Positions 1 through 9,122 of a stretch of 64,000 bases of DNA are shown one piece after another; within the stretch, counting starts at the first letter, position 1; each line of letters begins with the position of its first letter. The stretch covers positions 4,426-68,425 of the forward strand of contig JAYSBP010000013.1 in the NCBI GenBank assembly GCA_041915365.1, given 5' to 3'. This DNA is from UBA6016 sp041915365. Its GTDB lineage: Bacteria; Campylobacterota; Campylobacteria; Campylobacterales; UBA6016. Both the position numbers and the translations under genes were made by a program. The notes beneath the pieces were generated by a model. It had not been told where the DNA came from, made no database searches, and saw only the letters and a list, made by a program, of their open reading frames with translations.

Positions 1-639
1 CCCATCGTCAAAAATAATGGCAGCCTTATCTTGCATTCCCATAGACTCTAGCTCTTCTATAGCGGATGAAGCTTTTTTGAACGGCATAAGATATCTAAGC
101 TTTTTGGATATAGGAAATACGCCAAGCCGCTCACCGCCCTCCTCTGTCAAATAATACCCTTTTAGCTTATCCTCATCATATCCTGCGGCAACAAAGTGAT
201 AATCGTCGGTAAGTATATACTCGATTCCTTGCTCACAAAGGTTCTCTACGATAGACTCACTCCAAACCCTCTCGGTTAGCCAAAGCCCTCTCGGTTTTAC
301 GCCAAAATTATTAAACAAAAAACGGTTCATTTTTTTGATTTGAAGCGCCCTATCTCTTTTTGGTATTGCGGCCAAAATAGGCTCATAAAAACCACCGGAG
401 AAAAACTCTATCATCCCTTTTTCATGGCAAGACTTAATAAGCGAGAATAATTCCTTGTCGTTTTCTTTGATAAATTCAAAAAGCCAACCGCTGATATGTA
501 GTGAAAATCTAAACCAGTCGTCATTTTTTACAGTCTCAAAAAACGGTTTGTAGCTTTTTTGAATTGCCTCATATACCACCGAGTCAAAATTGTCTATCGG
601 TTGGTGTGAGTGAAGGCCTAGGAGTAGTTTTGTTTGCAT
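1..639 (-). CDS. GH57 family 4-alpha-glucanotransferase/alpha-amylase, C-terminus cut by window edge
   Basis: The first 213 residues of a glycoside hydrolase family 57 enzyme are present; the gene runs off the left edge. The N-terminus carries the family motif HSHQP (residues 10-14) and the nucleophile motif GLWLTE (E123 in this numbering), followed by TDDY, all typical of GH57 glucanotransferases and amylases of the Thermococcus type. It would rearrange or hydrolyse alpha-1,4-glucans in the cytoplasm, as no signal peptide is visible. The start is the ATG at 639, 12 bases after the stop of the upstream GH57 gene, so it is the last visible gene of the glycogen operon. The exact activity cannot be fixed without the C-terminal half. 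Confidence 0.85.
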   Translation of the reverse strand, partial: MQTKLLLGLHSHQPIDNFDSVVYEAIQKSYKPFFETVKNDDWFRFSLHISGWLFEFIKENDKELFSLIKSCHEKGMIEFFSGGFYEPILAAIPKRDRALQIKKMNRFLFNNFGVKPRGLWLTERVWSESIVENLCEQGIEYILTDDYHFVAAGYDEDKLKGYYLTEEGGERLGVFPISKKLRYLMPFKKASSAIEELESMGMQDKAAIIFDDG

Positions 640-651
640 CGTTGAGCCTTT

Positions 652-2766
652 TTATATATACCAATCTTCAAGGAATTTTTCATTAACCTCTAGCTGCAAA
701 GAGCCGTATAGCGGCGCTTTTTCTATTACCTTGCCTTGCTTTTGTATCTCAAAAGAAGCCTGCAGGAGCATATCGCAAGTACACTCCAGACATGACTTTG
801 GAAGGCTAATCTCAAACACTTCGCCAACGGCTGACTCTATAACGCCGCTCACGCCGCTCTCCTCACACCCCATTCTGTGTGCTTTGGATGAAAACGGAAG
901 TGTTATTTTGATACTCTGAGTGCCGACAAGCTCTATGTGCAAGTCATACCCCTTATCTATTAGCTCTGCAAATTTACCGCTTATTGCAAAGCATATTTTT
1001 TCATCATCAAAGCCCCAAAATAGCTTTTCAAAGTGAAATCCGCTTGAATCCATAGCTGAAAATTCGGCGTCCAAATCAATACTTCCAGCCCCAAGCCACT
1101 CGTAAAAATCAGTCATCTTACCGTCTACATCGGGCGTAATGTAGTTTTTTGGCTTTTGTTTTATTTTTGCCGCTTTTGTTTTATTAATAGACTCAAACAA
1201 ATTTACGGGAGGCTCTTTGGCTATAAGCTTGTAAATATTTAAAAGATGCTTGCGAAACAACTCGTCAAACTCATCAGCCTGTGGCGTATAGTGATCATCT
1301 CCATACCACCAAAACCAGTCGGACCCCTCGGCAACCATTAGCTCTTTTCTGGCTTTTGCGAGCACGTCTTCACTTAGAGAGTCTTTCGCCCCTTCAAACG
1401 CATTTTTGGTCTCAGAGAGCAACTCCCACGCTTTGTTTTTCTCTTCGTGCCCCATCCACGTCGAGAAAGTGCCGTATATCCAGCTACCCGGCTTGATCGA
1501 CTCTATCGTTGCGGTCTCTATGTCGTCTTTTTCGAAAACCTCGCTAAAGGTGAGCGTATCACACCAATCAGACTTCTCAAGCTCGGCATAAAGCAGCTCA
1601 AAAAAATCTCTTGCGTTATTTTCATAATACTCCCAAGCGTTTTCGCCATCCAATATGATTGGTATGACGGCTTCGAAGTTTATTAGATTGTAAAGCTCTC
1701 TTAGCCTGCTCATAAAATCAAAAACAGCCTCTTTTGGGTCTTTGTTTGAATAGGTAAACCCTATCAAATCGCTAAGAGCCTTATCTCTAAATAAAACACC
1801 TATTTTGTCTTCTTTGCCGACAATATAGCGCTTGTATATCCCAAATCTATACCTAGAGTCGATACTCTTAAAAAGCACATCTTCATCTGCACCTATATAC
1901 CTAACTCCGCTTTTTGACAATAACTCCAAAGCCTTGTTGCTAATAGAGCCTTCGGCCGGCCAAAAGGTAGTCGGTCTCCTGCCAAATACACTCTCGTATT
2001 TTGCGATAGACATCTCAACGTGCCTTATTGCATCCGTTTTGAAATCGGCAAATATCTTTGGTGTCAACGCATTATTGTCCGCCTCTTTTGCGGCATTTTT
2101 ATCTAACAAGAGCGGAAGTATAGGGTGATAGAAGGGGGTTGTTGCAACTTCTATTTTTCCCTCTTTTTGAAGAGTGGCATAAAAAGGGATTATGCTGGCC
2201 ACAAATGCAAATAATTCAGTAAAAAGAGCTTTTTTATCGGCCTCTTCGAAGCCTCTCCCCTTTTTGATTAGCTCTTGAACAAGATGGGAGTTTTCTCTTA
2301 AGGCGTTTGAACACCATGACAACAAAAATAAAACTTCCAAATCAACAATTTCAGAGTTATCAAGCTCACTTGCAAAATTTGGGAGCTCTTTGTATTTATT
2401 TTTTTTCGTATAAAGCTCGACATATCTGGGAAACGGGTGTATCATTGTCTTTACATTGGCAAAAAAAAGCGTCTCCGCCAAAAATATCCGCTCGTTTTGT
2501 GTCAGCAGGGATGTCTCTTTTTGAACGCAAGAGAGGAATTCATCGTTTACAAAGCCTTTTGCATATTCCTCTAATTGCTCTATGAGCGACGGGACTAAAT
2601 TGAAAGTGGCTTTTACACTGTTAAATTTGGAGAGATAATATGGAAGCTCATAATAGTCTTTAATAGCATGCAAGAAAACCCATGGCATTTTGTACTCATT
2701 TTGCATATCATCCTTATAATAAGGCTGGTGCATATGCCATAAAAATGCTACATGGAGCTTTTTCAT
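652..2766 (-). CDS. GH57 alpha-amylase/alpha-mannosidase-like glucanase
   Basis: This 704-residue cytoplasmic enzyme of glycoside hydrolase family 57 probably cleaves or debranches alpha-glucan. The GH57 motifs are in order: HMHQP (11-15), FWPAEGS with probable nucleophile E272, LDGENAW with probable acid/base D373, and a Trp-rich WFWWYGDDH segment near residue 490. It belongs to the group usually annotated alpha-amylase/alpha-mannosidase, so a branching or pullulanase-like role is also possible. An upstream in-frame start would add six residues, but the ATG at 2766 overlaps the stop of the preceding gene as TGATG, the usual sign of translational coupling, so I place the start there. A second GH57 gene follows after 12 bases. 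Confidence 0.85.
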   Translation of the reverse strand: MKKLHVAFLWHMHQPYYKDDMQNEYKMPWVFLHAIKDYYELPYYLSKFNSVKATFNLVPSLIEQLEEYAKGFVNDEFLSCVQKETSLLTQNERIFLAETLFFANVKTMIHPFPRYVELYTKKNKYKELPNFASELDNSEIVDLEVLFLLSWCSNALRENSHLVQELIKKGRGFEEADKKALFTELFAFVASIIPFYATLQKEGKIEVATTPFYHPILPLLLDKNAAKEADNNALTPKIFADFKTDAIRHVEMSIAKYESVFGRRPTTFWPAEGSISNKALELLSKSGVRYIGADEDVLFKSIDSRYRFGIYKRYIVGKEDKIGVLFRDKALSDLIGFTYSNKDPKEAVFDFMSRLRELYNLINFEAVIPIILDGENAWEYYENNARDFFELLYAELEKSDWCDTLTFSEVFEKDDIETATIESIKPGSWIYGTFSTWMGHEEKNKAWELLSETKNAFEGAKDSLSEDVLAKARKELMVAEGSDWFWWYGDDHYTPQADEFDELFRKHLLNIYKLIAKEPPVNLFESINKTKAAKIKQKPKNYITPDVDGKMTDFYEWLGAGSIDLDAEFSAMDSSGFHFEKLFWGFDDEKICFAISGKFAELIDKGYDLHIELVGTQSIKITLPFSSKAHRMGCEESGVSGVIESAVGEVFEISLPKSCLECTCDMLLQASFEIQKQGKVIEKAPLYGSLQLEVNEKFLEDWYI

Positions 2767-5267
2767 CAGTCCTCTTTGGACCATTCGGCGATTTTTGTGG
2801 CAAACTCATTAAAAATAGCCTCGCCGTCGCTTGCTTGCGTTGCCTGTACGTATATATTCAGATGGTCGGAGTGCTGGTCTGGCAGCATCAATATCCAATC
2901 GTGTTTTTTTACCATTATTTTGACACCATCGACAAACGAAGCTTCTTTCCCGACAGATGCCTCCATAAATTTACGCATCATTTTGCCTTTGAGCTTTGAG
3001 GCGCAAGGGACTTTTTCATAATGGAAATAAAAGTTAGGAAGCGACTCTTTTACCTCTTGCAGTGACATATCGGCACGTGAGAGCATTTCAAGAATTTTAA
3101 TACTCGCAAAAATAGCGTCATAGCTATAGGCAAACTCACAAAACGCAAAGTTACCGCTCAAATTGGCTATTAGGTCATACTCTTTTAGTTTATTGGCCTT
3201 GACCCCGCTGAATTTGCCTCTCTCTATTATCAGGTTTTCAAATTCGGCATCCATAAAATCAGGCGTGCTAACGGGTAGGTATACTCTTGATTTTTGGTCT
3301 TTTGAATTTATATCAAGCAATTTTAGTGTCGTAAGAAGCTGAGTATGCGCCGAACAAGCCTCACCGTTTCCTAGTATCATCTCTAGTTTTTGCCCGTTTG
3401 GATATATGGCGTAGGCCATACTCATACCTAGGTGTTTAACTATTTTTGACAGTTCATCTCTTGACTTTTCAATCAAAGCAGGAAGCCTATTGAGTTTTTT
3501 GTCGTCGGCATAGGCATTCAAGACTATATTGTCTATACCAAGGGCGTTTAGTATCTCAGGATATATATCAGACGTAGAACCAAACAGCAAGTCAACGGCT
3601 ACTTTTGGTTTTTTGAGCTTGATAGCATCGCCGTTAAGCGTTTTTAGTACCGCTTTTTTGTATTTTTCTTTTAGATTTGCTTTTTCCGATATTTGCCCGA
3701 TTTCATCGAAGTTTACACGCCTGAAACTCTCTCTAAAAAAGATTCTTTCGCAATTTTTTTCCGTATTGGTATCTATGTGTAGACCCTCGCTCGTAAAAAA
3801 CAAAATCTCAGTATTTTGCTGGTTCGTAACGGACTGTCTAAAGTGCACACCCGCAACAACGTCTTTGCCTTCCTTAATACCAAATCTAGCTATATTGGAC
3901 GGCACTATATGTATGTCTACGACATCAATACCGGAAGACAAAAGACCGGAGAAAAAGGCTCTTTTTAACATCCTTGACGACTTATGATAATCTCTTGATA
4001 GATACACCTTACTTCCAACCGGAAGCATCGAGCTAAAGGCTTCCGCAAGCTTGATGGACATCTCGCACGAAAGCTCAACGTTTGTTCTGCCGCTAACGAC
4101 TCCGCCTTCGAAAATGGAGTTTTTGTATTTGTTGCCCCATACGATATTATTACTAACAATACTCGCCTCTTCTACTATCTTATCGGGCCATACGACAACA
4201 TCATTTTCAAACGAAGATAGGTCTCCGATTTCACATCCCTCGGCTAGGATAAGTCCTTTTGAGACTTTTACTTTTTTTCCAATTTTGTTTTTTGAACATA
4301 CGACGCTATTTCTTATGGCACATTTCTCATCGACAAAGACATCATCCCAAATTGTCGCTTCATCAACGACCGAGTTTTTGCCTATTAGACTTCTACAGCC
4401 CAAAACACAGTTTTTTAGCTTTGCACCGTCTCTTATAATCGTATTTTTACCGAGGACCACTATCCCTTCGACAGAAGCCGACTCCGATATATTTGCACCC
4501 TCTTCTGCGTACAAAACACCATGTTCGAATGTCTGTTTTTCACCTCTGATAGCAAGTGATACCTTACCGCTTAGTAGGTCTTTTTGCACCTCTCTATAAC
4601 TCTCAGGATTGCCCACATCCCTCCAGTATCCACGCACAGAACAAGCCCACAGGGTGATGCCTGATTTCATTAGCGATGGGAAAAGGTCTTTTGCAAAATC
4701 GTAGTTTGCACCCTCTGGAATATGCTCGAGTATTTCCGGCTGCAAAATATAGATACCTGTGTTTATCGTGTCGGAAAATACCTCTCCCCAGCTTGGCTTT
4801 TCAAGAAACCTTTGTATTTTACCTTCCGGCGAGGATATAACAACCCCAAACTGAAGTGGATCAGGCACTGGCGTAAGAGTGATTGTTAGCAGCGACTCTT
4901 TTTTCTTGTGAAATGCGATTATCTCATTAAGGTCAAAGTCTGTTACAAGGTCGCCGCTAACGACGATAAACTCCTCATCCAAAAACTTCTCGGCACATTT
5001 GACTGCCCCAGCCGTACCATAATCGTCATCTGGAAGCACGTACTCTATATTTACGCCAAAATCGCTACCGTCTTTGAAATAATCTTTTATAACCTCAGGC
5101 TTGAAATACAGGAGTATGACTATGTCTTTTATGCCGGCATCCCTTACCTTCTCGATAATATGCTGCATCATAGGTCTATTGAGTATCGGGAGCATCGGCT
5201 TTGGAACCGAATGCGTCAGAGGTTGTATCCTTGTCCCAAAGCCACCCGCCATAACTACCGCTTTCAT
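2766..5267 (-). CDS. Nucleotidyltransferase-hexapeptide-phosphomutase fusion with degenerate mutase
   Basis: The N-terminal half is a sugar-1-phosphate nucleotidyltransferase: MAGGFGTRIQPLT and PKPML form the nucleotide-binding signature in the first 25 residues, with SGDLVTD near residue 110. Left-handed beta-helix (hexapeptide-like) repeats follow at about 250-370. The C-terminal half matches phosphoglucomutase/phosphomannomutase (SRDYHKSS opening), but the phosphoserine loop TASHNP is replaced by HFRQSVTNQQ and no DGDADR metal loop is visible. The mutase part is therefore probably inactive or regulatory. Similar fusions are annotated mannose-1-phosphate guanylyltransferase in other bacteria. 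The substrate (glucose or mannose 1-phosphate) is not determined. A GGAGGG ribosome site precedes the ATG, and the stop overlaps the GH57 start. Confidence 0.8.
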   Translation of the reverse strand: MKAVVMAGGFGTRIQPLTHSVPKPMLPILNRPMMQHIIEKVRDAGIKDIVILLYFKPEVIKDYFKDGSDFGVNIEYVLPDDDYGTAGAVKCAEKFLDEEFIVVSGDLVTDFDLNEIIAFHKKKESLLTITLTPVPDPLQFGVVISSPEGKIQRFLEKPSWGEVFSDTINTGIYILQPEILEHIPEGANYDFAKDLFPSLMKSGITLWACSVRGYWRDVGNPESYREVQKDLLSGKVSLAIRGEKQTFEHGVLYAEEGANISESASVEGIVVLGKNTIIRDGAKLKNCVLGCRSLIGKNSVVDEATIWDDVFVDEKCAIRNSVVCSKNKIGKKVKVSKGLILAEGCEIGDLSSFENDVVVWPDKIVEEASIVSNNIVWGNKYKNSIFEGGVVSGRTNVELSCEMSIKLAEAFSSMLPVGSKVYLSRDYHKSSRMLKRAFFSGLLSSGIDVVDIHIVPSNIARFGIKEGKDVVAGVHFRQSVTNQQNTEILFFTSEGLHIDTNTEKNCERIFFRESFRRVNFDEIGQISEKANLKEKYKKAVLKTLNGDAIKLKKPKVAVDLLFGSTSDIYPEILNALGIDNIVLNAYADDKKLNRLPALIEKSRDELSKIVKHLGMSMAYAIYPNGQKLEMILGNGEACSAHTQLLTTLKLLDINSKDQKSRVYLPVSTPDFMDAEFENLIIERGKFSGVKANKLKEYDLIANLSGNFAFCEFAYSYDAIFASIKILEMLSRADMSLQEVKESLPNFYFHYEKVPCASKLKGKMMRKFMEASVGKEASFVDGVKIMVKKHDWILMLPDQHSDHLNIYVQATQASDGEAIFNEFATKIAEWSKED

Positions 5268-5362
5268 CCGCCCTCCTGTATTATGCTTGTTTTCTTTATG
5301 TTACACTCTTTAACTAAATAACGGATTAAAAAATGTGGTTTATTTCTGTTTTGTTACAACTT
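5268..5362 (-). promoter_or_regulatory. Intergenic region with TTGTTACAA/TGTTACA motifs inside the glycogen operon
   Basis: This is one of two gaps of more than 90 bases in the glycogen run. It contains the odd palindrome TTGTTACAA (5351-5359) and a second TGTTACA (5299-5305). On the minus strand the 13 bases TTGTAACAAAACA (5359 to 5347) match exactly a stretch at 18108-18120 in the pstS/phoU intergenic region. The gap could hold an internal promoter or operator for the fusion gene and the GH57 genes. No convincing -10/-35 pair was assigned. Confidence 0.35.
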
Positions 5363-7165
5363 TCACATACGCCAAATGTCACATGCTCCAAGCAATAATC
5401 TATTTTTTTTGAATATCGTATGCATTCTGGCAAGAATAAATTCTAATTTTTTTATAGTATTAAGAGCAAAAGCCCCCTTATTTAGCATAACGCAATCGGC
5501 ACGTTGAGCAAAGGCGGCATCGGTTATTTCCGCACGGCTAGGGAGATTGTTTTTCATCTGACTTTCAAGTACCTGCGTAGCGAAGATAACCGGCGTATGT
5601 GCAGCCTCGCAAAGGTCTAGTATCTCCTCTTGCAGATAAGACATATTTTCGAATTCAACCTCAATCGCCAAATCGCCTCTAGCCAACATAATGCCGCTGT
5701 ACTCGTGATACATTAATGCCTCGAGTATTGAAGGTAGATTGCGAACTGCGACTTTTGTCTCTATCTTTGCGACTATCGCTATATGCTCTTTGTTTCTCGC
5801 CTTTAGAATGTCTTTTAAGACGATAATATCCTTGTCGCTCTGGGCAAATGAAATCCCCAATATATCCGCAAACTCTATCACGGACTCTAGGTTTTTTATA
5901 TCCTCTGTTGTGATGGCATCTACGAGTGTTTTGCTATCTGGGAAATTAATCCCTTTTTCCTCTTTCAAAGTCTCGCCGCTAAGTTTGACCTGAACCACTT
6001 GGCACATAAGCCCGTTTGGTTTTTTTGAGAGTACTTTAAGCCCTATTTTGCCGTCATCGATAAAGACTTTATCTCCCTCTTTCGCATCCATCACAAATTC
6101 TTTTTGCGTACAATAAATACAGGCGGGCTCAGTGACAAAGCCATCGGATGACAAAACGGCTGAGCGTCCCTCTATCTCCTCAAGGGACAAAAACAAACGG
6201 TCACCGTCATAAAGCCTGATAGACTCTGTCGCATCTGGAATATTTAGTATTTCTCCTGCGAAAGAGTTTTTCTTCTTCTCTATGCTTATTAGCGTTTTTT
6301 CATCTATTCTTGCTCTTTTATTTAACTCACAAACGACAAAACCTTTTTCGCTAGAGATTACTTTGAGTGTTCTATTTTTACCGTCGCCGTTTGACAGCGT
6401 TAGCTCTTTTGCTTTTTTTGCTTTTTTGTAAAACTCGTCGCTTACCTCAAGTCTATAAGCGTCTTTGGGCACTTTGACAAAGCTTTCCTTGCCGTCTTGT
6501 TTTGTTATGTATACGTTTTTGTCGCTTTCAAGTTTTAGCTCGCCTTTGACCTTCCTGATTTTACCCGTTCTAATTTTTGGTCCGGCTAGGTCTACGTATA
6601 TCTTTAGTTTGTTTTGCGGGTGAAGATTTTGATTTAGCTGTGCTATTTTTGCAGCCATTATCCCCCACTCGATAGATGTATCATGAGCTGTATTGATACG
6701 AAATATACCCACACCAGCAGTCGCAAACTCTTCTATCATTTGCGGATTTTGAGCGGCGTCAGAAGGCAAAGTGAGCATTATTTTTGTTTCGGCTCTTTTT
6801 TTTGGCTTTATTTCGCCGCCAAATATTGCCGCCCTTTTTGACATTATCTCTTCGGCTTCGTCTATTTCAAGGATTTCTTGTTGTTTGCCGTACTCTTTAT
6901 TTTGACATTTGGAAAGTATCTCGATTAGTAACTCTAAAGAGTGAAGAATATGCGGTTGAGAGCGACCAAGGGACGAGAGACCAAGCTTTGTTAATCTCTC
7001 TTGAAGGTCTGTGTTGTCTTTTTGTCGTAGCCTCAAGTATTGATGCATATTGACAAGCGTTTTATAGTTTTTGCAGTTATTCGGTCTTACGTCTGTATCG
7101 GCTACAAAATCACGAAGAGCTATAAGCTCCTGCAGTATATCAGCATTATTTTCGCTTGTCGGCAT
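5363..7165 (-). CDS. Divergent pyruvate kinase-like protein, N-terminally extended, no C-terminal domain
   Basis: This 600-residue protein has a pyruvate kinase barrel: VDLAGPKIRTG near 193, AKIET near 487, ARGDLAIE near 514 and the LPSRAEITDA segment near 557. It departs from the family in three ways. About 125 residues precede the barrel, with no recognised domain. The B domain between GPKIRTG and the second half is enlarged to roughly 230 residues. The chain stops soon after VMLNKG, so the allosteric C-terminal domain is missing. It lies ten bases after the acetyl-CoA synthetase gene and is the second pyruvate kinase-type gene of this operon. It may be an unregulated pyruvate kinase, or may use another phosphoenol or phosphoryl substrate; the sequence cannot decide. 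Confidence 0.75.
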   Translation of the reverse strand: MPTSENNADILQELIALRDFVADTDVRPNNCKNYKTLVNMHQYLRLRQKDNTDLQERLTKLGLSSLGRSQPHILHSLELLIEILSKCQNKEYGKQQEILEIDEAEEIMSKRAAIFGGEIKPKKRAETKIMLTLPSDAAQNPQMIEEFATAGVGIFRINTAHDTSIEWGIMAAKIAQLNQNLHPQNKLKIYVDLAGPKIRTGKIRKVKGELKLESDKNVYITKQDGKESFVKVPKDAYRLEVSDEFYKKAKKAKELTLSNGDGKNRTLKVISSEKGFVVCELNKRARIDEKTLISIEKKKNSFAGEILNIPDATESIRLYDGDRLFLSLEEIEGRSAVLSSDGFVTEPACIYCTQKEFVMDAKEGDKVFIDDGKIGLKVLSKKPNGLMCQVVQVKLSGETLKEEKGINFPDSKTLVDAITTEDIKNLESVIEFADILGISFAQSDKDIIVLKDILKARNKEHIAIVAKIETKVAVRNLPSILEALMYHEYSGIMLARGDLAIEVEFENMSYLQEEILDLCEAAHTPVIFATQVLESQMKNNLPSRAEITDAAFAQRADCVMLNKGAFALNTIKKLEFILARMHTIFKKNRLLLGACDIWRM

Positions 7166-7175
7166 ATTCTACCCC

Positions 7176-9110
7176 TTATAAAAATGATGTCGCCGATTGA
7201 AGCGTCTTGAAAAACAGTTTTTGTCTTGCTCTAAGATAGCTTTTTGCCTCATCCATTTCGTGTCCGCCGAGTAGTATTGGATATATTTTTTTACCCCAAT
7301 CCCTCTCGCATAGCTTTGATATATTGAGGGCGTCTGTCATAAACTGCGGAGTAATCAACAAATAAATCAAATCCACTTTTTCAAATTTCGTCACTATCTC
7401 AAGCGTTTTCTCGTATCTATCCGCCATTGCGTCGCCTATGATGTCAACCGGATTATTTCTTGACCAATTAGACGGCAAGGCCTCATCAAGGGCTTTTAGC
7501 TCATCCTCGCTTAGTACGTACGGCTTTCTACCGTGGTCTATGATGTAATCTGTAAGAATAGTAGCAGGACCGCCCGCGTTTGTGACTATAAGGATATTAT
7601 TTACCTCGTTTAGCGGATTGAAGAGTAGCGCCTCTATATTGTCCTCTATCTTTGCCCCAACCGACTCTATAAGGCCTTTGAACATATCGTAGTTTCCACT
7701 GAGGTTACCCGTATGTGAAAACGCCGCCTTCTTACTCTCGGCAGATTTTCCCGTCTTAAATATATAAATTTTCTTTTTGCTATCTCTGATTGCCCTCAAA
7801 AACTCTTTTCCGTTTTGGATACCTTCTGCGTAGATAGAAATATATTTGCACGAGTCGTCTTCATTCAACATATCAATCATCTCTGCAAAATCGAGGTCAA
7901 CCATATTCCCGCAAGAGACTAGATGTGAAAACCCAATCCCAGCGTCATACGCCTTATCCATAAGCGCCGATAGCACAGCGCCAGATTGCGACAAGAAGGC
8001 AAGTTCACCTTTTTTTAGTCCGTCTATGCCAAAAGTCAAATTGAGGCCTTTTGTCCCCTCCAAATAACCAAGGCAGTTTGGCCCTATGACATTGAAGTTG
8101 TGCTCTTTTGCAAGCTCTGCGATTATGCGCTCCGAATCATAGTCACCAACCTCTTTGAAACCAGCCGAGATGATAATTAGGTTTTTGATATTTTTCTTGA
8201 TTAGCTCTTTTACCGTATCTACGACAAACTTAGAAGGTATTGTAATTACAGCCGTGTCTACGTCTCCATCTATCTGAGCCACTCCGGTAAATAGGTTTTT
8301 ACCGAAAAGCTCTCCACCTTTTGAATTGACAAAAAATACATCCCCTGTGTAGCCAAGTGAGTTTTTCGCTATCGCATAGCCAACTTTTGTCGGGTCTGAA
8401 GAGGCGCCTATTATCGCCACACGCTCATTTTTAAAAAAATTAGGTCTATTTTTTCTAAGCGTGCCCAGTTTTTCAGGCTTCGGCTCGCCTCGCTTGATTC
8501 TAGCGTCAACTATTTTTAGTCCGTCTTTTGTGATAAGTACCGGGTTGAAGTCTAGCTCTACAATATCTGGGTTTGCTTTTGCAAACGCCTGAACAGATTT
8601 GACAAACTCTACGGCCATATCGATACCGTAATCAAACCCCCTAAAGCCGTCAAAAACTTTTGATATTTTTGTAAGCCTAATCGCTCTTTTTATCTCCTCG
8701 TCATCCGCATATATATCGATAAAACAAACATCTTTATACATCTCAAGGAATACGCCGCCTTTTCCAAACACTATAGTCTTGCCGAATATCTCATCATCTA
8801 CAAGTCCCGTGTACACCTCGAGGCCGCTTAGCATCTCAACGACTATAAACTTATCGCTATCATCAAGAGTCACGCCTTTTGCCGCTATGTTTGAGATGAT
8901 TTCGTTTTTTGCTTTTAGCAACTCTTCGTTTGAGTTTATATTTAGTTTGACGGCGCCAAAATCACTCTTGTGAACTACTTTTTCAGACTCTATTTTGATA
9001 ACAACGGGGAAAAAGTCTACGCTAGGCGCTTCATTAAGCCCAAAAGAGGCAAATCTTGGAGTAGCTATGCCATAATTGCCTAGCATAGAGTAGATTTGAG
9101 ATTCAGTCAT
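7176..9110 (-). CDS. Acetyl-CoA synthetase (ADP-forming), fused subunits in ATP-grasp-first order
   Basis: This enzyme converts acetyl-CoA, ADP and phosphate to acetate, CoA and ATP, so it conserves energy during acetate formation. Residues 1 to about 215 are the ATP-grasp (beta) part, with the conserved histidine in VVHKSDFG. From about 225 comes the CoA-binding Rossmann part (IIGASSDPTKVG), then two succinyl-CoA ligase-like domains with the phosphohistidine motif SHTGNLSG near residue 468. The domain order is the reverse of the common AcdA-AcdB fusion; rearranged forms are known in the NDP-forming acyl-CoA synthetase superfamily. It sits between ndh and the pyruvate kinase-like gene with gaps of about 10 bases. 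Acetyl is inferred from context; other acyl-CoAs are possible. Confidence 0.85.
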   Translation of the reverse strand: MTESQIYSMLGNYGIATPRFASFGLNEAPSVDFFPVVIKIESEKVVHKSDFGAVKLNINSNEELLKAKNEIISNIAAKGVTLDDSDKFIVVEMLSGLEVYTGLVDDEIFGKTIVFGKGGVFLEMYKDVCFIDIYADDEEIKRAIRLTKISKVFDGFRGFDYGIDMAVEFVKSVQAFAKANPDIVELDFNPVLITKDGLKIVDARIKRGEPKPEKLGTLRKNRPNFFKNERVAIIGASSDPTKVGYAIAKNSLGYTGDVFFVNSKGGELFGKNLFTGVAQIDGDVDTAVITIPSKFVVDTVKELIKKNIKNLIIISAGFKEVGDYDSERIIAELAKEHNFNVIGPNCLGYLEGTKGLNLTFGIDGLKKGELAFLSQSGAVLSALMDKAYDAGIGFSHLVSCGNMVDLDFAEMIDMLNEDDSCKYISIYAEGIQNGKEFLRAIRDSKKKIYIFKTGKSAESKKAAFSHTGNLSGNYDMFKGLIESVGAKIEDNIEALLFNPLNEVNNILIVTNAGGPATILTDYIIDHGRKPYVLSEDELKALDEALPSNWSRNNPVDIIGDAMADRYEKTLEIVTKFEKVDLIYLLITPQFMTDALNISKLCERDWGKKIYPILLGGHEMDEAKSYLRARQKLFFKTLQSATSFL

Positions 9111-9122
9111 TGGAAATATCCT

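Noticed and set aside
2307..2585. Plus-strand open frames inside the GH57 gene and many similar antisense frames across the window
   Set aside because: They lie opposite well-conserved genes, have no ribosome sites or recognisable domains, and are expected as shadows.
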